In this document: piece after piece, positions 60,829 through 64,000 of the stretch
How positions within the stretch are numbered: position 1 is the stretch's first letter
Layout of the letters: every line of letters begins with the position of its first letter
DNA from: Ulva prolifera
Lineage: Eukaryota; Chlorophyta; Ulvophyceae; Ulvales; Ulvaceae
Assembly (NCBI GenBank): GCA_023078555.1
Contig: CM041197.1
Span: 8,774,842 to 8,838,841 of the forward strand
Direction: 5' to 3'
Length of the DNA stretch: 64,000 bases
Position numbers and translations under genes: made by a program
The notes under the pieces: generated by a model
What the model was told of the DNA's origin: nothing
The model's database searches: none
Seen by the model: only the letters and a program-made list of their open reading frames with translations

Positions 60829-63800
60829 TCACCACCACACAGGATGTGCTGCAGGAAAGCAGGCCTTCACTGCAATACAGATGGGGCGAACACTACAGGT
60901 GGCTGCGTGTGAGGCCGGGGGAGGGGCGCACTCTCGGGCCCGGTCGGGCCTGTGGCCTCCGGGGGCCTGCGTGGCCGACCGCGGCGCCGGCAGGGGCGCG
61001 GAGCGCTGTGGCGCGTGCTGCGCTGCAGCGTGCTGCGGGGCGACGTGCGCCGCCGGCGGGCGCGCCTGCGGAGTGTGTTCCGTCGCAGCAGCGGCCCCTG
61101 GCAGCTCCTGGTGCTGCGGCGCAGGAGCTGGGGGGCGGATAGCCGGGGCGGGCTGCTGCTGCTGCTGGTGGAGGGGGGGGCCCTGCGGTGCAAGCGGCGG
61201 CGGTTGCCGCAGCCCCCGCTTTCGCAGCTCATCTCTTGGGTCAGTGCGCTGCGCATGCTGTGCTGCGTGGCCGCTGCCATGTACCAACGGCGCAATGGCG
61301 CGCACTGCTCCGCCGGGCGGTGGCATCGCCTGCATTCTGAACTGATTGTGTCCGACCGGCGCTGAGCATCTGTCCGCGGCCTGCATTGTCTGCTGGGAGG
61401 CAGGCGGCGCTGCAGCTGTAGCGGTTCGCTCTTCACTGCCCTGAGCAGCGGCCACAGCAGCCACCGGGATCCCGGCAGCGACGGCGACCGGCGCATGTCT
61501 CCGCACACCATGCATGTCTTGCGGGCCGGCGCGTGGCACGGCGCGTGGCGCCGCCGCTGCCGCAGCAGCGGCCGTGGTTACCACCCTGGGGGGCCCGGCG
61601 ACCGGGAGACCGCAGCCGTGCGCCATCGTGGCCTGTGCGCCATGCTCGCGCGGCGTCCTGCGCTGCGCGAGCGCTGGCGGGCCCAGCGCCCGCAGCAGCT
61701 CACGACCCTGCCGCGCGGCGCCGTCCCGCGAGGGCGGTTCGGTCCTGTTGTGGTCAGCGCGTGGGGCACGGCGCTCAGCAGGCAATGGCGGGTCGCCTTC
61801 CAGCGGTGACGCGTACTCCGCTGCCATCTCCGGGTTCTCAGTAGCCGGCGCCAGCTGCCCCTCAGGGTCGGCCTCTCCTGCAGGCACACGCTGGATAACA
61901 CAGCCACACGCCTGCACATACACTCCACGCAGTACGCCGCAGCCACTGCTCTCCCGGGCATGCAAGCTCCCCGACCCAGGGCATGCTGAGCACCCGCAGC
62001 GCAGCGCAGCGCCGCGTGTCTCGCAGACTGCAGCAGCGCGGCCCGGGCGGTCCAAACACGCACGTTCGACGCAACACCGGGGTGTGGGTGCGATAAGGCC
62101 GCGCCCGCGGTGCGATGACCACACCGTCGGTGCAGAGCAATGGCGCAGCAGGATGACCCCCGTGCTAGCAGAGCGCCCAGCAGCGGCGGTGCGAACTCGC
62201 GAGTGCCGGCGAGGCCTCGCCAGCACTCGGGCATACTCGCAGGCTCGACCGTGACTGTGCACGTGGCAGAAGCACCACATGCCCGGCGCATCACACACGC
62301 CTACGAGACAACGTCTGCAGGCTTGGGAGTAACACAACTGAATCTCCACACGCAAGATGCTGATAAGGTACGTGTGACCGCCACTACGTGAGGGACTCTT
62401 GTGAGCAACTACAGATGAGTACACGCACTCCGGAGCACCTTTTCGGAATCATCTGCCACTTCACTCTCACAGGCCAAGTCAGACATGTATGGGCTCTTGC
62501 GATGCGGGCGGGCTGGGGGGGGGGGGGGGGGGGGGGGGGGGGGGCGCACCGCCGGTCGCGATGGCATGCATCTCCTCGAGGCACCGCTCCATTGATGCGT
62601 CCAGGGCGAGCGTGGCCTTGACAGCCCGGTTGGTCGGCATCTCCGTGACATGCGTCAGCGCGGCGAGAGACTGGGCGGTCCGGTCCTCATCATCAGCTGA
62701 CACCTCATATTTTGCAAACAGCTGCTTGAGGAACGCGATGTGGTTGCGGGTGCCTTGCATGAGGCCGTGCTTCGCTGTCTCGCAGTACACTGCTACCGCC
62801 TGCACACCCCCGGGCAGCTACGTTGTGGTGGTCGGCGCCACTTTGGGGCAGCCTGTTCCACTGGTGACAGGCAGCCATGACACGATGCACGCAGGGACGC
62901 TGCAGAGGAGGACCGGGAACAAGTCACCCTACAAGAGTGAGCTAGTACCCCGAGGCAGACGGCAACTCCAGTCGCGCCAGGAGACAGATCAGCCTGGCTC
63001 ACGCACGAGCTCCATGGGCGTGTAGCTGAAATTGGGCAAAAATGCATAGCGCGCATGCAAACGGAAGCCTGTCGCTAGGCGCGGCCAGAAGAAGCCACGT
63101 GCGGGCGTCTCTCTGTGCAGGCAGAAGTGCCATCCGCGGCAAGGCCTCCCGTCAGAGGGCAAAACGCATGGACTGGGTGTGGCAGCGGCGTGCCTGGTTT
63201 GTGTTGCGGAAAGTCTGCAAGTAGCTGACAGTCCGCTCGGCCGACACCCTGCTGTCCACACAGTGGTTGCGCCGCCAGTGGCCAAGGTGCTGTGCGCGCT
63301 GCAGCCGCTCTTGCTCCCGCATCGCCTGCAGCCCCTCCGCCTCGGTCGCCGCCAGCGCCTGCTCGTCGCTTCCCAGCCGCGACCCAATCCCCGCCCCTCG
63401 GGCAGCCTCGTCGGCGAGCTCAAGGCTGCTGCGGGACCCCTCCCGCGACATGGACACCGAGCGTGTGCGGCGGCCGTGCTCCCCGTCGGCCCGCCACGGC
63501 TGTGCTGGGGGCCGTGGAGCAGCCCCCACAGCTGGGGACTGGGCCCGCGCAGCCACCTTGTGCGCTCGCTCGTCCGCTGGCGCGGACTGCTGACAGAGGC
63601 TGAGCCACTTCCTCTTGACCGCCGGGGATGGCTCCACACGCCGAGCCTGCTGCTTGTGCGCTGCGCGCGGCATCCACGGCCATTGTAGGGCAGCCCGGAC
63701 GTTGTCCGCCGCCGGAGGCCCCGCGCCCCGCCCCGCACTGCCTTCGCCGCCTTCCTTGTGGGCCGCCGCCGGAGGCATGAGGCTGCTTCGCGAGGTGTTG

Positions 63801-63916
63801 TGCCCGGAAACGGCGACGTCTGCGCCGACTCCTTCCGCTGGGGCGGCATGCAGCGGCGCATCACCCGCAACAGCAGCCTCAGCCTCGGCCGAGGGCACGG
63901 CGGCGGTGACACGCAT
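60829..63916 (-). CDS. Unrecognised protein with helical middle and Gln/Ala/Pro-rich C-terminal half (ends uncertain)
   Basis: Three minus-strand exons are phase-consistent: 63916-63248, 62799-62550 and 61877-60829, giving 655 residues if the ends are right. The N-part is basic and Ser/Ala/Pro-rich with a helix ALAATEAEGLQAMREQERLQ. The middle is the only ordered-looking region (VYCETAKHGLMQGTRNHIAF, then LKQLFAKYEVSADDEDRTAQ and ATLALDASMERCLEEMHAIA). The C-half is low-complexity Ala/Pro/Gln/His with a QQQQQ run, resembling transcription-related proteins only in composition. The ATG at 63916 may be internal; the frame reaches within 90 bases of the window end. A 30-base homopolymer sits 5 bases inside intron 2. 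The last exon may instead splice out near 60900 and continue towards 60200. Confidence 0.55.
62515..62544 (+). repeat. Poly-G tract, 30 bases (poly-C on the coding strand)
   Basis: On the minus, coding strand, a run of 30 C begins 5 bases after the GTGCG donor of intron 2 of the unrecognised gene at 60829-63916. Confidence 0.95.
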
Positions 63917-64000
63917 GGCCTCCTGGGCGGTGGCTGAGGCGAGAGAGCCGCGGACCTCTCTGCTGGTGTGTACCGGATGCTGGCGCGACGCAGGCGCTAC

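Noticed and set aside
1-64000. Virus, phage, defence island or biosynthetic cluster
   Set aside because: No integrase, transposase, capsid, polymerase, restriction or NRPS/PKS-type gene was seen; the genes are eukaryotic housekeeping.

Overview
The window is nuclear DNA from a eukaryote, most likely a green alga (Chlorophyta). Evidence: genes are split by many short GT-AG introns, donors are often GTGCGN or GTATGY, and acceptors are often TGCAG. TGTAA motifs that could be volvocalean-type poly(A) signals follow several stop codons. Coding exons are GC-rich, and one gene is an HCF107/MBB1-type plastid RNA-binding protein known from plants and algae. I cannot name the species. There is no sign of prokaryotic organisation, rRNA or tRNA genes, or a CRISPR array. 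Exon boundaries below were worked out by hand from splice motifs, reading phase and remembered family conservation; no alignment was run.

Left arm (0-14 kb): purM/PUR5 (AIR synthetase, +, five exons); a short Ctr-family copper transporter (-, three exons); and a head-to-head pair of OCH1-like (GT32) DXD glycosyltransferases (GT-A -, GT-B +). The pair share intron positions but end in unrelated acidic repeat tails, Glu-rich in one and Asp/Ala-rich in the other. A third, more divergent paralogue (GT-C, -) lies at 38.3-40.1 kb.

Centre (17-36 kb): a very GC-rich + strand block of long open exons. The 20.4-24.3 kb part encodes a long alpha-helical coiled coil that resembles animal CCHCR1, a centrosome/P-body protein. 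It is preceded and followed by long disordered Ser/Ala/Pro-rich sequence. Phase-compatible splice sites suggest it could run on to 29.6 kb as one giant gene. A separate unrecognised gene occupies 33.3-36.1 kb.

Right arm (43-64 kb): an HCF107/MBB1-like HAT/TPR protein (-, seven exons) is divergent from a UAP56/Sub2 DECD-box mRNA-export helicase (+, seven exons). Then come a plant-type soluble inorganic pyrophosphatase (-, at least six exons, the first not found) with a LisH-like open segment antisense in its last intron, and an unrecognised Gln/Ala/Pro-rich gene (-) that may continue past the right edge.

Intergenic regions and introns carry short foldback (inverted-repeat) elements, two of which share a terminus. 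They also carry G/C homopolymer tracts of 18-39 bases, a dispersed ~120-130 bp repeat and many TGCATGCA palindromes. The genes look like ordinary housekeeping loci (purine synthesis, copper uptake, Golgi glycosylation, plastid RNA processing, mRNA export, pyrophosphate removal) rather than a pathway cluster.
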